A stretch of 64,000 bases of DNA from Lentzea jiangxiensis (GCF_900104175.1 NZ_FNIX01000017.1:88935-152934), one strand, 5' to 3'; shown: positions 18,411 to 27,676, numbered from the stretch's first letter. A program made the numbers and translations. The notes: generated by a model not told the origin, from the letters alone.

Positions 18411-19796
18411 CTAGACGGCCGGGAGCTCGACCACGACCTTCAGCCCGCCGTCCTCGGGCGACTCCAGCCGGACGACGCCGTCGACGCGCTCGACGACCAG
18501 CCGCACGATCGACAGGCCGAGGCCGGAGCCGGGCACGTTCTGGTGAGCGGGGCTGCGCCAGAACCGGTCGGTGGCGCGTTCGAGCTCCTCGGGTTGCAGA
18601 CCGGGCCCGTGGTCGGCGACGGAGAGCCGGACGACGCCGCCGGCCTTGCGGGCGTCGACCACGATCAACGTCCCCTCCGGGGTGAACTTGAGGGCGTTGT
18701 CGAGCAACGCGTCCAGGATGGTCTCGACGCCGCGCGGCGGAGCGAGCGCCATGCCGACGCGGTGCCCGTCGAGCACGAGGTGCACCTCCTTGGCCGCCGC
18801 GGCCGCGTGCCACGCCGAGAGCCGGGCCGCCACGGACTTGTCGACGTCGACCGGCACCGGGTCCACCGAGCTCGACTCGGCCCGCGCCATGGCGAGCAGC
18901 TCGTCGAGGATGCGGTTGAGGCGGTCGGTCTCGCTCAGCGCCTCGACCTGGTGGACCTCGGCCTCGGAGTCGACGTGACCCTCCAGGTTGGACAGACGGA
19001 GTTTCAGCGCGGTCAACGGGTTGCGCAGCTGGTGCGAGGCGTCGGCGACGAAGGCCCGCTGGGAGGCGAGCACGTCGCTGACGTTCGCGGCCATCTGGTC
19101 GAAGGACCGGCTGAGCTGCCTCAGCTCCGGCGGTCCGCTCTCCGCGCCCACCGGCGGCACCGGCCGGCCCGCCACCACGGCGGCGAGGAGCTTGCCCGTC
19201 GCGTCGTCGAGGGCCTGCACCGGCCGCAGCGTCCAGCGGACCACCGGCAGCGCCAGCAGCACGGCCAGTGCCAGCACCAGCAGGCTCGCCGCCAGCAGCA
19301 GCGCCCACCACGCCAGCACCTCGAAGCGGGTCTTCGCGGTCGGTGAGAACGTGATCACCGCGCCGCGCACCTCGCCGTCGACCAGGACGGGCTCGGCGAG
19401 CACCAGCCGTTCGTCGTCCCACGGCATGAACAGCGGCGGCGCGACCGGCAGGCGCCCGGCCAGCGCCTTGCTGACCAGGTCCTGCACGCCGTTCTCGCCG
19501 AGCGCGAGGTCGTTGCGCGACGCGACCAGCGGCACCGTCGGCGCGTCACGGGCGACGACGGCCACGCCGATGCCGTAGAGCTCGTCGTAGCGCTGCAGCT
19601 CGGGGCGCAGCAGGTCCGGCTTGTCGTCGATCAGCGGCCGCGCGGCGAGCGAGGCGAACCGGCTCGTGTCGGTGAGCCGGTCGAGGAACATCTCCTGCTG
19701 CTCCGCGGCCGCCACGCCTCGGCCCAGCGGCACTCCGAGGCCGACGAGCACCAGCACGACCAGGGCGAGCACCACTCCCAGCAGTCGGGACCTCAC
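18411..19796 (-). CDS. gluK: Sensor histidine kinase, GluK-like
   Basis: A 461-residue membrane kinase. A first helix lies near residues 5-27, an extracytoplasmic sensor region spans about 30-160, and a second helix about 163-187. HAMP follows. The H-box is FVADASHQLRNPLTALK (His near 250), with N-box LDALLDNALKFT and G-boxes DHGPGLQ and GSGLGLSIV. It is transcribed with the upstream response regulator, and the pair is divergent from gluABCD. This matches the Streptomyces GluR-GluK system that senses glutamate. The symbol rests on synteny. Confidence 0.85.
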   Translation of the reverse strand: MRSRLLGVVLALVVLVLVGLGVPLGRGVAAAEQQEMFLDRLTDTSRFASLAARPLIDDKPDLLRPELQRYDELYGIGVAVVARDAPTVPLVASRNDLALGENGVQDLVSKALAGRLPVAPPLFMPWDDERLVLAEPVLVDGEVRGAVITFSPTAKTRFEVLAWWALLLAASLLVLALAVLLALPVVRWTLRPVQALDDATGKLLAAVVAGRPVPPVGAESGPPELRQLSRSFDQMAANVSDVLASQRAFVADASHQLRNPLTALKLRLSNLEGHVDSEAEVHQVEALSETDRLNRILDELLAMARAESSSVDPVPVDVDKSVAARLSAWHAAAAAKEVHLVLDGHRVGMALAPPRGVETILDALLDNALKFTPEGTLIVVDARKAGGVVRLSVADHGPGLQPEELERATDRFWRSPAHQNVPGSGLGLSIVRLVVERVDGVVRLESPEDGGLKVVVELPAV

Positions 19797-19850
19797 GAGC
19801 CGTCACCCCACCCGACCGCGGCACGCCGCGCGAGAATCACTCAATCGAGA

Positions 19851-20525
19851 TCACACCTGCCCCAGCCGGTACCCGACGCCGCGCACGGTCTCCAGCAGCG
19901 CGGGCCTGCCGAGTTTGGTCCGCAGCGTGGCGACGTGCACGTCCAGGGTGCGGTTCGCGCCCGACCAGGTGCGTCCCCACACCTCGGCGAGGATCCGCTC
20001 CCGCGTGCACACCGCGCCGCCCGCGGCCATGACGAGCGCGAGCACCTGGAACTCCTTGCGCGACAGCGCGACCGACTCCCCCGCGACCGTGACCTCGTGG
20101 CGTCCCAGGTCGACCCGCACGTCGCCGGTCTCGAACACCTCGGTGGACGCCGCGCCCACCCCGACCGGGTCGGCACCGCGGCGGCGGCGCACGGCGTGCA
20201 CGCGGGCGACGAGCTCCCCCACGTCGTAGGGCTTGACCAGGTAGTCGTCGGCGCCGGCGTGCAGGCCGAGGATCCGGTCGTCGATCTCGCCTCGCGCGGA
20301 CACCACGATGATCGCGACGTCCGAGGCGGCCCTGATGGCACGGCACAGCGTCACGCCGTCCATGTCGGGCAGGCCGAGGTCGAGCAGCACCACGTCGACG
20401 CCTGCGAGGCGGTCGAGCGTGCCGCGGCCCGTGGCCTGCCGGTCCACGTGGAAACCCCGTCTGGTCAGGGCTGGGACCAAGGCCTCGGCGACCCTGTCGT
20501 CGTCCTCGACGAGCAGCACGCGCAC
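19851..20525 (-). CDS. gluR: OmpR-family response regulator, GluR-like
   Basis: A 224-residue regulator. The receiver domain (VRVLLVEDDDRVAEALVPAL) has phosphoacceptor Asp49 in VVLLDLGLPD and Lys in YLVKPYD. The C-terminal winged helix reads TRERILAEVWGRTW and TLDVHVATLRTKLG. The GTG at 20525 is preferred because GGGAGGT precedes it; a longer start would add unrelated residues. It is followed by the kinase after 54 bp and divergent from gluA, its probable target by analogy with Streptomyces. Confidence 0.87.
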   Translation of the reverse strand: MRVLLVEDDDRVAEALVPALTRRGFHVDRQATGRGTLDRLAGVDVVLLDLGLPDMDGVTLCRAIRAASDVAIIVVSARGEIDDRILGLHAGADDYLVKPYDVGELVARVHAVRRRRGADPVGVGAASTEVFETGDVRVDLGRHEVTVAGESVALSRKEFQVLALVMAAGGAVCTRERILAEVWGRTWSGANRTLDVHVATLRTKLGRPALLETVRGVGYRLGQV

Positions 20526-20660
20526 TTTCGCTACCTCCCGGGCAACCGATGTCTGCCTGTGACAGAGTTGAGACCCTAAGTCTTGCTCAATGTCCTGGAC
20601 TGGTGTGGTGGCGGACACCTAGGTTTCCGCCAACGCCGACGACCCCAAATGGAGGACTGG

Positions 20661-21413
20661 ATGACTGCCGCCTCTGCACCGCCGATGATTCGCGTGGCGG
20701 GTGTGGACAAGTTCTTCGGCCCGTTGCACGTGCTCAAGAACGTGCAGCTGGAAGTGCCGAAGGGGCAGGTCGTGGTCGTGCTGGGGCCGTCGGGTTCCGG
20801 TAAGTCGACCCTGTGCCGGACCATCAACCGCCTCGAGCCGATCGATTCCGGCGTCATCGAGGTCGACGGCCAGCCGCTTCCCGCCGAAGGAAAAGAACTG
20901 GCTCGCCTGCGCGCCGATGTGGGCATGGTGTTCCAATCGTTCAACCTTTTCGCGCACAAGACCATCGTCGAGAACGTCATGCTCGCGCCGGTGAAGGTCC
21001 GCAAGACCCCCGCCGCCGACGCGCGCAAGACCGCGATGGAGCTGCTGGAGCGGGTCGGGATCGCGAACCAGGCCGACAAGTTCCCCGCGCAGCTCTCCGG
21101 TGGCCAGCAGCAGCGCGCGGCGATCGCCCGCGCGCTCGCCATGAAGCCCAAGGTGATGCTCTTCGACGAGCCCACCTCGGCGCTCGACCCGGAGATGGTC
21201 CAGGAGGTCCTGGACGTCATGACGGGCCTCGCGAAGGACGGGATGACGATGCTCGTCGTCACCCACGAGATGGGCTTCGCCCGCAAGGCCGCGGACCGGG
21301 TGATCTTCATGTCCGACGGCGAGGTCGTCGAGGACTCGACCCCGGAAGAGTTCTTCTCGGCCCCGAAGTCCAACCGCGCGAAGGACTTCCTTGGCAAGAT
21401 CCTGACTCACTAG
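20661..21413 (+). CDS. gluA: Glutamate ABC transporter ATPase
   Basis: ATP-binding subunit of the glutamate importer, 250 residues. Walker A is GPSGSGKST, the signature LSGGQQQRAAIARALA, Walker B VMLFDEPTSALDPEM, and the switch His is in VVTHEMGFA. This is the polar amino-acid (GlnQ/GluA) subfamily. The ATG at 20661 has GGAGG at a 5-nt spacing; the ATG at 20649 does not. First gene of gluABCD, divergent from gluR. Confidence 0.95.
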   Translation: MTAASAPPMIRVAGVDKFFGPLHVLKNVQLEVPKGQVVVVLGPSGSGKSTLCRTINRLEPIDSGVIEVDGQPLPAEGKELARLRADVGMVFQSFNLFAHKTIVENVMLAPVKVRKTPAADARKTAMELLERVGIANQADKFPAQLSGGQQQRAAIARALAMKPKVMLFDEPTSALDPEMVQEVLDVMTGLAKDGMTMLVVTHEMGFARKAADRVIFMSDGEVVEDSTPEEFFSAPKSNRAKDFLGKILTH

Positions 21414-21453
21414 TAGTCAGCCCACTTTCGAACGGAATGGCAGGAGAAGGACG

Positions 21454-22344
21454 ATGAGGGTTCGCACCCTTGCGGCGGTGCTGCTGACGGGCGCACTGGC
21501 CCTGACCGCGTGTGGCAAGGAGGGCAGCCCGACCGACCAGGCGGCGCCCGCCGGCCTGTTCGAGGTCGCCAAGGACGTCAAGGTCGACGGCTCGCCCACG
21601 TTCGAGAAGGCGAAGGCGCGCGGCTCACTGATCGTCGGTGTCAAGGAGGACCAGCCGGGTCTGGGCTACAAGGACCCGACGACCAACAAGTACAGCGGCT
21701 TCGACATCGACATCGCTCGCCTGATGTCGGCCAAGCTGGGCTTCGACCCCGAGAAGATCCAGTTCAAGACGATCCAGTCCGCCGCGCGCGAGCAGGCGCT
21801 GATCAACGGTGACGTCGACTACTACGTCGGCACCTACACGATCAACGCGGGCCGCAAGGAGAAGGTCGGCTTCGCCGGACCGTACTTCGTCGCCGGCCAG
21901 GACCTGCTGGTGAAGAAGGACAACACCGACATCACCGGCCCGGAGACCCTCAAGGGCAAGAAGGTCTGCTCGGTCACCGGCTCCACCCCGGTGAAGAAGA
22001 TCCGCGAGAACGGCTACACCGAGCCGGAGAACATCCTGGAGTTCCAGGGCTACTCCCAGTGCGTCACCAAGCTGCTCAACGGTGAGATCGACGCGGTCAC
22101 CACGGACGACGCGATCCTCAAGGGCTACGCCTCCGCCGAGGAGGGCAAGCTGAGGGTCGTCGGCAAGACGTTCTCCAGCGAGCCGTACGGCATCGGCGTC
22201 CCCAAGGAGGACACGGCGCTGCGCACGAAGTTCAACGACGTCCTGCAGTCCTCGCTCGACGACGGCACGTGGCAGAAGATCTACGACGGCACGCTCGGCA
22301 AGTCGGGCTCGTCGGCCCAGAAGCCGACGATCGACCGTTACTGA
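21454..22344 (+). CDS. gluB: Glutamate-binding lipoprotein
   Basis: Extracytoplasmic substrate-binding subunit, 296 residues. The lipoprotein signal peptide ends LALTACGKEG (lipid Cys near residue 22). The mature domain is SBP_bac_3 type (GSLIVGVKEDQPGLGYKDPT, YSGFDIDIARLMSAKLGFDP, YYVGTYTINAGRKEKVGFAG). AGGAGAAGG precedes the ATG. A stem-loop downstream of it probably keeps its mRNA more abundant than that of the permease genes. Confidence 0.95.
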   Translation: MRVRTLAAVLLTGALALTACGKEGSPTDQAAPAGLFEVAKDVKVDGSPTFEKAKARGSLIVGVKEDQPGLGYKDPTTNKYSGFDIDIARLMSAKLGFDPEKIQFKTIQSAAREQALINGDVDYYVGTYTINAGRKEKVGFAGPYFVAGQDLLVKKDNTDITGPETLKGKKVCSVTGSTPVKKIRENGYTEPENILEFQGYSQCVTKLLNGEIDAVTTDDAILKGYASAEEGKLRVVGKTFSSEPYGIGVPKEDTALRTKFNDVLQSSLDDGTWQKIYDGTLGKSGSSAQKPTIDRY

Positions 22345-22357
22345 CGGTTTCTCACGT

Positions 22358-22388
22358 GGCCGGTGGATCCCGCGTGGGTCCACCGGCC
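22358..22388 (+). terminator. Stem-loop between gluB and gluC, partial terminator
   Basis: Perfect 10-bp outer stem GGCCGGTGGA/TCCACCGGCC with an inner CCC/GGG helix, followed by GTTCCTTTG. In binding-protein operons such structures set a high ratio of binder to permease. Attenuation is inferred. Confidence 0.65.
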
Positions 22389-22423
22389 GTTCCTTTGAAG
22401 GCGGACGGACGGCAAGGAAACCG

Positions 22424-23071
22424 ATGAGCGTCCTCACCAACAACCTAGATCTCTTCCTCTCCACGTTCGGGCAGACCCTGCAGCTGTTCGCGATCTCCGC
22501 GGTGCTGTCGCTCGTGCTGGGCACGCTCCTCGCGGCGCTGCGGGTCAGCCCCGTGCCCGTGTTCCGGGGCATCGGCGCCACCTACGTGACGGTGCTGCGC
22601 AACACGCCGCTCACGCTGGTGTTCGTGTTCTTCGTCTTCGCGTACCCGTTGCTGGAGATCGTGAAGATCGACGCCTACACCGCGGCTGTCGTGTCCTTGT
22701 CGCTCTACACCGCCGCCTTCGTCTGCGAGGTCGTGCGTTCGGGCATCAACACCGTGCCGGTCGGCCAGGCGGAGGCGTCGCGCGCGCTCGGTCTCACGTT
22801 CACGCAGATGCTCGGGAACGTGGTGCTGCCGCAGGCGCTGCGTTCGGTCGTGCCGCCGATGACGAGCACGATGATCGCGTTGCTGAAGAACACGACGGTC
22901 GCGTCCGGTTTCGCCGTCGTGCAGGCGGGCTCGATCCGCGACTCGCTGTCGGAGCAGGGTGAGAACGTCCTGCTCGGACTGCTGTGGGTGGCGGTCGGGT
23001 TCGTGATCCTGGTGATGCCGCTGACGTACGTGCAGCAGGTCTTCGAGAAGCGGTGGAGCGTGGCCCGATGA
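22424..23071 (+). CDS. gluC: Glutamate ABC transporter permease
   Basis: A 215-residue permease of the HisM/GlnP family with about five membrane helices and the EAA loop GQAEASRALGLTFTQMLGNV near residues 112-131. It forms the channel with GluD. AAGGAAACCG precedes the ATG. Its stop overlaps the gluD start (ATGA). Confidence 0.95.
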   Translation: MSVLTNNLDLFLSTFGQTLQLFAISAVLSLVLGTLLAALRVSPVPVFRGIGATYVTVLRNTPLTLVFVFFVFAYPLLEIVKIDAYTAAVVSLSLYTAAFVCEVVRSGINTVPVGQAEASRALGLTFTQMLGNVVLPQALRSVVPPMTSTMIALLKNTTVASGFAVVQAGSIRDSLSEQGENVLLGLLWVAVGFVILVMPLTYVQQVFEKRWSVAR

Positions 23072-23943
23072 GCATGGTGCTGTTCGACATCCCGGGCCCG
23101 AAGGCCCGCGTCCGCCACCGGATCATGGCCGTCGTCGGCATCGCGGCCGCCGTCGCCGCCGTCGCGTACGTGGCCATGCGGTTCATCGCCACCGACCAGT
23201 TCTCCTCGCGCAGGCTCGACTGGATCAACTACAAGCAGATCCAGCTCTCCCTGCTCGAGGCGATCGGCAACACGCTCACCGCGTTCGCCGCCGGAGCGGT
23301 GCTGGCACTGCTGTTCGGCGCGATCTTCGCGGCGGCGCGGCTGTCCGACCACGCGTGGGTGCGCGGGCCCGCCGCGGTGATCGTCGAGATCTTCCGCGCG
23401 ATCCCGCTCGTGATCATGATGTTCTTCTTCTACTACGGCCTTCCCGTGGCCGGGGTGAAGCTGAGCGCGTTCACGGCGGTCGTCATCAGCCTGATGCTCT
23501 ACAACGGCTCGGTGCTCGCGGAGATCTTCCGCGCGGGCATCAACTCGTTGCCGAAGGGCCAGAGCGAGGCCGCGTACGCGCTGGGCATGCGCAAGACGCA
23601 GGTGATGACGTTCGTGCTGCTGCCGCAAGCGTTGCGGGCCATGATGCCGACCATCATCAGCCAGCTCGTCGTGCTGCTCAAGGACACCGCGCTCGGCTTC
23701 CTCATCACGTTCGAGGAGCTGCTGCGCTGGGGCACCCGCATCGGCAACGACGCGCCGAACTTCGGCCGCCCGATGATCTCGGTCATGATCGTGGTCGCGC
23801 TGATCTACATCGGACTGTGCCTGTTGCTGTCGTGGTTCGCGAACTACCTCGAGAAGCGCAACCGCCGCAACAAGAAGGTCATCCACCTCGACGACAGGGC
23901 CGCGCAGGTCCAGGTCGCCGAGTCCGCCGCCGCTTCCGCCTGA
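23068..23943 (+). CDS. gluD: Glutamate ABC transporter permease
   Basis: Second permease subunit, 291 residues, with a longer N-terminal region (MSMVLFDIPGPKARVRHR, then a helix), about five to six membrane helices and the EAA loop KGQSEAAYALGMRKTQVMTF. The ATG at 23068 overlaps the gluC stop. A short charged tail (RNKKVIHLDDRAAQVQVAES) follows the last helix. The operon ends at the terminator 27 bp downstream. Confidence 0.95.
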   Translation: MSMVLFDIPGPKARVRHRIMAVVGIAAAVAAVAYVAMRFIATDQFSSRRLDWINYKQIQLSLLEAIGNTLTAFAAGAVLALLFGAIFAAARLSDHAWVRGPAAVIVEIFRAIPLVIMMFFFYYGLPVAGVKLSAFTAVVISLMLYNGSVLAEIFRAGINSLPKGQSEAAYALGMRKTQVMTFVLLPQALRAMMPTIISQLVVLLKDTALGFLITFEELLRWGTRIGNDAPNFGRPMISVMIVVALIYIGLCLLLSWFANYLEKRNRRNKKVIHLDDRAAQVQVAESAAASA

Positions 23944-23970
23944 GCGGCGCCGCCCGGAACCGGGTGCACC

Positions 23971-23997
23971 GGGGCGTGTCCACATCGGACACGCCCC
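23971..23997. terminator. Terminator of gluABCD
   Basis: Perfect 11-bp stem GGGGCGTGTCC/GGACACGCCCC with a 5-nt loop, followed by GTTCGCTTCC; lies between convergent genes. Confidence 0.85.
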
Positions 23998-24017
23998 GTT
24001 CGCTTCCCCGTGCGGTG

Positions 24018-24287
24018 TCAGACGTTCCAGTCGACGACACCGGACCAGTCGGGGTCCTGCTCCCCCACGACGTCGAGGCAGAACGTGGTGCCGGCGCGCA
24101 GACCGGTGCCGAGCAGCCGCCGTGAGCGGTCTCCGGCGGGGAACAGCACGGGGCTGCCCGCCAGCCGGTCGCCGCCGCACCACCGGATCTCCAGGTCGAC
24201 CGGGCTGGCCGTGACGCGGAGCCAGACCTCCGAGCCGTCGACGGTGACCGTGCGGGCGGCGAGCAGGTCTGCCGATGCGGTGCGCAT
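24018..24287 (-). CDS. Hypothetical 89-residue protein
   Basis: No family recognised. From ATG 24287 it reads MRTASADLLAARTVTVDGSE and later WCGGDRLAGSPVLFPAG, a compact beta-rich sequence with two cysteines and no signal peptide or membrane helix. An in-frame start at 24350 would add 21 residues. Codon use resembles the neighbours, so it is probably real. Confidence 0.5.
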   Translation of the reverse strand: MRTASADLLAARTVTVDGSEVWLRVTASPVDLEIRWCGGDRLAGSPVLFPAGDRSRRLLGTGLRAGTTFCLDVVGEQDPDWSGVVDWNV

Positions 24288-24386
24288 GCAGCGGAACGTA
24301 GCGGCGGGAGAGGAACCCGGTCGTCTCACGGGGAGTGGATCTCCTGTCAACTTTCGCGGTACGCTCGTGGTGGGGGAACTTCCGCG

Positions 24387-24396
24387 GTGACGTCAC
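24387..24396. promoter_or_regulatory. GTGACGTCAC palindrome before the NarL-type regulator
   Basis: A perfect 10-bp palindrome 16 bp before the GTG start of the LuxR-type gene. It could be an autoregulatory operator. A TACGCT -10-like hexamer lies nearby, close to 24359. Confidence 0.35.
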
Positions 24397-24412
24397 ATGA
24401 ATGAGGGACGTT

Positions 24413-25069
24413 GTGGCGCGCGTGCTCGTGGTCGACGACCAGCCGTTGTTCCGTGCAGGCCTGGTCGCGTTGCTGAACGCTTCACCTGATCTCACCGTCG
24501 TCGGCGAGGCCGCGGACGGCCACACCGCCGCGCTCCTGGCCGAGTCGTCGCGCCCGGACGTGGTCCTGATGGACATCCGCCTGCCGGGGGCGGCCGCGCT
24601 GAAGCGGGCCGCGGCCTCGGCGCGGGTGCTGGTCCTGACGACGTTCGACCTCGACGAGCACGTGCACGAGGCGTTGCGGCTGGGCGCGGCCGGGTTCGTG
24701 CTGAAGGAGTCCGAACCGGCCAGGCTGATCGCCGCGATCACCGCCGTCGCCTCGGGCGAGATGCAGTTCAGCCCCACGGTGATGCGCAGACTCGTGGCGG
24801 CCTACCTGCGCGGTGACGCGGCGGTGCCGCCGTGGTGCCCGGTGGGCCTGGACGGGCTCACGGGCCGCGAGCGCGAGGTGCTGAGGCTGGTCGGCGCGGG
24901 CCTGACGAACACGGCCATCGCGACCAGGCTGACGGTCGCGGAGGGCACGGTGAAGACGCACCTCAACCGCGTGATGACGAAGCTGCGGCTGACCAGCCGG
25001 GCCCAGGCCGTGGTGATGGCGTACGAGTCCGGGCTGGTCGTGCCGCAGGCTTTCGCTAGGACCGCTTGA
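24413..25069 (+). CDS. NarL/FixJ-family response regulator (orphan)
   Basis: A 218-residue two-domain regulator. The receiver has Asp54 in DVVLMDIRLPG and Lys in FVLKESEPARL. The C-terminal LuxR HTH is LTGREREVLRLVGAGLTNTA followed by AEGTVKTHLNRVMTKL. The GTG at 24413 has GAGGG at a 5-nt spacing; an ATG at 24401 is possible. No histidine kinase gene is adjacent. Its last 14 nt overlap sdhB, which is convergent. Confidence 0.88.
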   Translation: MARVLVVDDQPLFRAGLVALLNASPDLTVVGEAADGHTAALLAESSRPDVVLMDIRLPGAAALKRAAASARVLVLTTFDLDEHVHEALRLGAAGFVLKESEPARLIAAITAVASGEMQFSPTVMRRLVAAYLRGDAAVPPWCPVGLDGLTGREREVLRLVGAGLTNTAIATRLTVAEGTVKTHLNRVMTKLRLTSRAQAVVMAYESGLVVPQAFARTA

Positions 25070-25805
25070 ACAGCTTGTTGCCGAGCCACACGATCGGGTC
25101 GTACTTGCGGTCGGCGACGCGCTCCTTCATGGGGATGAGCGCGTTGTCGGTGATGTGGATGTGCTCGGGGCAGACCTCGCTGCAGCACTTGGTGATGTTG
25201 CAGTAGCCGAGCCCGTGGTCGTCCTGCGCCTGGTCGACGCGGTCCGCGGTGTCGAGCGGGTGCATCTCCAGTTCCGCGACCCGCATGAGGAACCGCGGCC
25301 CCGAGAACGCCTCCTTGTTCTCCTCGTGGTCACGGATCACGTGGCAGGTGTTCTGGCACAGGAAGCACTCGATGCACTTGCGGAACTCCTGCGAGCGCTC
25401 GACGTCGACCTGCTGCATCCGGTACTCGCCCGGTGCCAGGTCCTTCGGCGGCGCGAACGACGGGATCTCGCGCGCCTTGGTGTAGTTGTAGGACACGTCG
25501 GTCACGAGGTCGCGGATGATCGGGAACGTCCGCATGGGCGTGACCGTGATCGTCTCCGACTCCTCGAAGATCGACATGCGGGTCATGCAGAGCAGGCCCG
25601 GCCGTCCGTTGATCTCCGCGGAGCACGAGCCGCACTTGCCCGCCTTGCAGTTCCACCGCACCGCGAGGTCCGGTGCCTGCGTGGCCTGCAGCCGGTGGAT
25701 GATGTCGAGGACGACCTCGCCCTCGTTGACCTCGACGGTGAAGTCCTCCAGCGCGCCGCCGGAGTCGTCACCGCGCCACACCCGGAACTTCCCCTGGTAG
25801 CTCAT
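25056..25805 (-). CDS. sdhB: Succinate dehydrogenase iron-sulfur subunit (Sdh1 type)
   Basis: Electron-transfer subunit, 249 residues, with all cluster ligands: the 2Fe-2S group in CKAGKCGSCS plus LLC, the 4Fe-4S group in CIECFLCQNTC, and the last group in CCSEVCPEH. ATG at 25805 overlaps the sdhA stop (ATGA). Sequence and gene order (membrane subunit, flavoprotein, iron-sulfur) match the mycobacterial Rv0249c-Rv0247c Sdh1 complex rather than the classical sdhCDAB order. Confidence 0.94.
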   Translation of the reverse strand: MSYQGKFRVWRGDDSGGALEDFTVEVNEGEVVLDIIHRLQATQAPDLAVRWNCKAGKCGSCSAEINGRPGLLCMTRMSIFEESETITVTPMRTFPIIRDLVTDVSYNYTKAREIPSFAPPKDLAPGEYRMQQVDVERSQEFRKCIECFLCQNTCHVIRDHEENKEAFSGPRFLMRVAELEMHPLDTADRVDQAQDDHGLGYCNITKCCSEVCPEHIHITDNALIPMKERVADRKYDPIVWLGNKLFKRS

Positions 25806-27676
25806 GACAACTCCTCGGCGGTGAGGTACTTCTCCAGTTCGGTGCGGTCGAACAGGTCCAGCAGGTCGGGCCGGATCGGGATCTGCGGCTTCTCCTCGAC
25901 GCGAACGCCCTCGCCGGAAGTCGTGCACACCAGCAGCTTCCGGCGCCACTCGGAATCCATCGACGGGTGGTCGTCGCGGGTGTGGCCGCCGCGGGACTCC
26001 GTGCGCAGCAACGCCGCCTTCGCGACGCACTCCGACACGAGCAGCATGTTGCGCAGGTCGAGCGCGAGGTGCCAGCCGGGGTTGAACTGCTGGTGGCCCT
26101 CGACGGTCAGCGACCGAGCGCGTTCCTCGAGCTTCTCCAGCCGCTGCAACGCCTCCTCCATCTCACCGGCGCGGCGGATGATGCCCACGAGGTCGTTCAT
26201 CGACTGCTGCAGCTCCATGTGCAGCGTGTACGGGTTCTCGCCGCCCTCGTGCTGGAACGGCTTGAGCGCCGTGGCCCGCGCCTCGGCGACGGCCTGCTCG
26301 GCCACGACGGGCCGGTCGCCGAGCGCGCGCACGTACTGCGCGGCGCCCGCCCCGGCGCGCCGGCCGAACACCAGCAGGTCGGACAGCGAGTTGCCGCCCA
26401 GCCGGTTCGAGCCGTGCATGCCGCCGGAGACCTCGCCCGCGGCGTAGAGCCCCGGTACGGAGGAGGATCCGGTGTCCGGGTCGACCTCGACGCCGCCCAT
26501 CACGTAGTGGCAGGTCGGGCCGACCTCCATGGGCTGCGCGGTGATGTCCACGTCGGCCAGTTCCTTGAACTGGTGGTGCATGGACGGCAGCCGGCGGCGG
26601 ATCTCCTCGGCGGGCAGGCGCGTGGACACGTCGAGGAAGACGCCTCCGTGCGGTGATCCCCGGCCCGCCTTCACCTCGGAGTTGATCGCGCGGGCGACCT
26701 CGTCACGCGGCAGCAGCTCCGGTGGGCGCCGGTTGTTCGCCTGGTCGGTGTACCAGCGGTCGGCTTCTTCCTCGTTGTCGGCGTACTTGTCCTTGAACAC
26801 CTCGGGGATGTAGTCGAACATGAACCGCTTGCCGTCGGAGTTGCGGAGCACGCCGCCGTCACCGCGGACGGACTCGGTGACGAGGATGCCCTTGACCGAC
26901 GGCGGCCAGACCATGCCGGTGGGGTGGAACTGGATGAACTCCATGTTGATCAGCGAGGCCCCCGCGCGCATCGCGAGCGCGTGGCCGTCGCCGGTGTACT
27001 CCCAGGAGTTCGAGGTGACCTTGAAGGACTTGCCGATGCCGCCGGTCGCGAGGATCACCGCCGGTGCCTCGAACAGCACGAACCGGCCGGACTCGCGCCA
27101 GTAGCCGAACGCACCCGCGACCCGCTCGCCGTCCTTGACGAGCTCGGTGACGGTGAACTCCTGGAACACCCGCAGGCGTTCCTCGTAGTCGCCGAACTCC
27201 TGGAAGTCGTCCTGCTGCAACGACACGATCTTCTGCTGCAGCGTGCGGATCAGCTCGAGGCCGGTGCGGTCGCCGACGTGGGCGAGGCGCGGGTACTCGT
27301 GGCCACCGAAGTTGCGCTGCGAGATGCGGCCGTCCTTGGTGCGGTCGAACAGCGCGCCGTAGGTCTCGAGCTCCCAGACCCGTTGCGGCGCTTCCTGGGC
27401 GTGCAGCTCGGCCATGCGCCAGTTGTTGAGGAACTTGCCCCCGCGCATGGTGTCGCGGAAGTGGACCTGCCAGTTGTCGCTCTCGTTCGCGTTGCCCATG
27501 GCGGCGGCGATCCCGCCCTCGGCCATGACGGTGTGGGCCTTGCCGAACAACGACTTGCAGAGAACGGCGGTGCGCAGGCCGTGCTCACGGGCCTCGATCG
27601 CGGCACGCAGACCGGCACCACCCGCGCCGATCACGAGAACGTCGAACGAATGCCTTTCCAGCTCGGGCAAAACCAC
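25802..27676 (-). CDS. sdhA: Succinate dehydrogenase flavoprotein subunit (Sdh1 type)
   Basis: FAD-containing subunit that oxidises succinate, 624 residues. The FAD Rossmann motif is VLVIGAGGAGLRAAIEA at about 14-30, followed by KAHTVMAEGGIAAAMGN near the flavin-binding site. Active-site regions include INMEFIQFHPTGM and SVRGDGGVL, and the C-terminal GEVSGGMHGSNRLGGNSL. The start is GTG at 27676, 3 nt after the sdhC stop. It is the middle gene of sdhC-sdhA-sdhB. Confidence 0.96.
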   Translation of the reverse strand: MVLPELERHSFDVLVIGAGGAGLRAAIEAREHGLRTAVLCKSLFGKAHTVMAEGGIAAAMGNANESDNWQVHFRDTMRGGKFLNNWRMAELHAQEAPQRVWELETYGALFDRTKDGRISQRNFGGHEYPRLAHVGDRTGLELIRTLQQKIVSLQQDDFQEFGDYEERLRVFQEFTVTELVKDGERVAGAFGYWRESGRFVLFEAPAVILATGGIGKSFKVTSNSWEYTGDGHALAMRAGASLINMEFIQFHPTGMVWPPSVKGILVTESVRGDGGVLRNSDGKRFMFDYIPEVFKDKYADNEEEADRWYTDQANNRRPPELLPRDEVARAINSEVKAGRGSPHGGVFLDVSTRLPAEEIRRRLPSMHHQFKELADVDITAQPMEVGPTCHYVMGGVEVDPDTGSSSVPGLYAAGEVSGGMHGSNRLGGNSLSDLLVFGRRAGAGAAQYVRALGDRPVVAEQAVAEARATALKPFQHEGGENPYTLHMELQQSMNDLVGIIRRAGEMEEALQRLEKLEERARSLTVEGHQQFNPGWHLALDLRNMLLVSECVAKAALLRTESRGGHTRDDHPSMDSEWRRKLLVCTTSGEGVRVEEKPQIPIRPDLLDLFDRTELEKYLTAEELS

